5,406 bases of DNA. Origin: an uncultured Collinsella sp. GTDB taxonomy: Bacteria; Actinomycetota; Coriobacteriia; Coriobacteriales; Coriobacteriaceae. Every line of letters starts with the position of its first letter. The stretch's first letter is position 1. The stretch lies in the NCBI GenBank assembly GCA_900752475.1, contig CAADVJ010000133.1, forward strand, positions 1 through 5,406, in the 5' to 3' direction. The notes under the pieces are model-generated. The model had not been told where the DNA came from and made no database searches. It saw nothing but the letters and a program-made list of their open reading frames with translations. Made by a program: the position numbers and the translations under genes. Positions 4,849 to 5,406 of the stretch are shown piece by piece.

Positions 4849-5406
4849 ATGGCTTTGACCGACATCTCGCATCCTACCGACATCGCAATGCTCACCGATC
4901 TGTACGAGCTCACTATGGCCCAGGGCCTGTGGGAGAGCGGCAAGGCCAATGAGCAGGGTTGTTTTACGGTGTTTTACCGCGACCATCCCTTTGGCAGCGC
5001 GTATGCCGTCATGTGCGGCACCGCCGAGCTGCCCGAGCTTGTCGAGAACCTGCGCTTTACGCCCGAGGACATCGACTACCTCGCTTCGCTCCAGGCTCCG
5101 GCCGGCGGCGCGATGTTTAAGCCTGCATTCCTCGACTACCTGCGCAACTTTCGTGCGCACGTGAACATTGACGCCGTGCTCGAGGGCGAGCTCGTCTTTC
5201 CGCGCGAGCCCATGGTGCGCGTCACCGGCCCGGCGCTGGAGTGCCAGCTGCTCGAGACCGCGCTGCTCAACATCGTCGGCTTCCAGACGCTCGTCGCCAC
5301 CAAGACGGCGCGCGTAGTACTGGCGGCCGATGGTCGCCCCGTCGCCGAGTTTGGCCTGCGCCGTGCCCAGGGTCCCGATGGCGGTCTGGCCGTCGCGCGC
5401 GCAAGC
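4849..5406 (+). CDS. pncB: Nicotinate phosphoribosyltransferase (5' part, cut by window edge)
   Basis: This enzyme makes nicotinate mononucleotide from nicotinate and PRPP with ATP use, the first step of the Preiss-Handler route that salvages vitamin B3 into NAD. The first 186 residues are present and the frame is open at the edge; family members usually have roughly 400-500. Typical blocks are LTDLYELTMAQG (15-26), YLRNF (97-101), VFPREPMVRVTGP (116-128), LLETALLNIVGFQT (134-147) and the strongly conserved FGLRRAQGPDGG (168-179). The phosphorylated active-site histidine known in the family should lie beyond the right edge and cannot be checked. The ATG at 4849 is set by AAAGG 7 bases upstream and by homology from about residue 12. 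It follows the unrecognised membrane protein by 82 bases on the same strand. Confidence 0.95.
   Translation, partial: MALTDISHPTDIAMLTDLYELTMAQGLWESGKANEQGCFTVFYRDHPFGSAYAVMCGTAELPELVENLRFTPEDIDYLASLQAPAGGAMFKPAFLDYLRNFRAHVNIDAVLEGELVFPREPMVRVTGPALECQLLETALLNIVGFQTLVATKTARVVLAADGRPVAEFGLRRAQGPDGGLAVARAS

Noticed and set aside
3996..4949. 317-codon minus-strand frame across pflX end, tRNA-Ala, the small ORF and pncB start
   Set aside because: It is antisense to a verified tRNA and contains the familiar false peptide RESNPRPLPCDGSALPTELRP-like string, here cited only by its core RESNPRP, which arises whenever such a tRNA is translated backwards. The rest mirrors the repetitive coiled-coil gene.

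Overview
The window looks like a piece of a high-GC Gram-positive chromosome. I suspect the class Coriobacteriia (a Collinsella-like gut actinobacterium). This rests on GC-rich third codon positions, an MraY/WecA-family lipid-carrier enzyme, a PflX-type radical SAM protein and a tryptophanyl-tRNA synthetase of the type common in anaerobic Gram-positives. It is an inference, not a proof. All the protein genes look intact except the last, which is cut by the window edge. I see no insertion sequence, integrase, CRISPR array or phage gene.

Left part, minus strand (1-2566). A WecA/TagO-type undecaprenyl-phosphate sugar-1-phosphate transferase gene (1349-2548) is followed, after a 159-base gap, by trpS (140-1189). 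The gap is strikingly C-rich and G-poor on the transcribed strand and holds a GC hairpin. trpS ends at a clear intrinsic terminator (78-104), next to a second perfect hairpin.

Middle gap (2549-3073). This 525-base stretch has no convincing gene but is the most structured part of the window. On the minus strand a run of hairpins ends in a strong terminator-like hairpin (2780-2807). This suggests a stand-alone small structured RNA or a leader RNA for the transferase gene. Facing the other way are a TTGACA promoter and an operator-like inverted repeat for the next gene.

Right part, plus strand (3074-5406). It holds a PflX-family radical SAM gene (3074-4012), an intergenic imperfect inverted repeat, and a tRNA-Ala(CGC) gene with a near-consensus promoter (4122-4149) and its own 12-bp intrinsic terminator (4250-4281). 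Only 20 bases after that terminator starts an unrecognised 154-residue protein: charged N-terminal helix, Ala/Pro/Lys linker, C-terminal membrane anchor. Then comes pncB (nicotinate phosphoribosyltransferase), cut by the right edge.

The genes are housekeeping and do not form one pathway: protein synthesis (trpS, tRNA-Ala), cell-envelope polymer initiation (wecA-like), radical chemistry of unknown target (pflX) and NAD salvage (pncB). The best leads for something undescribed are the structured RNA at about 2780-2925, and the tRNA / terminator / membrane-protein arrangement, in which the protein gene seems to depend on read-through.
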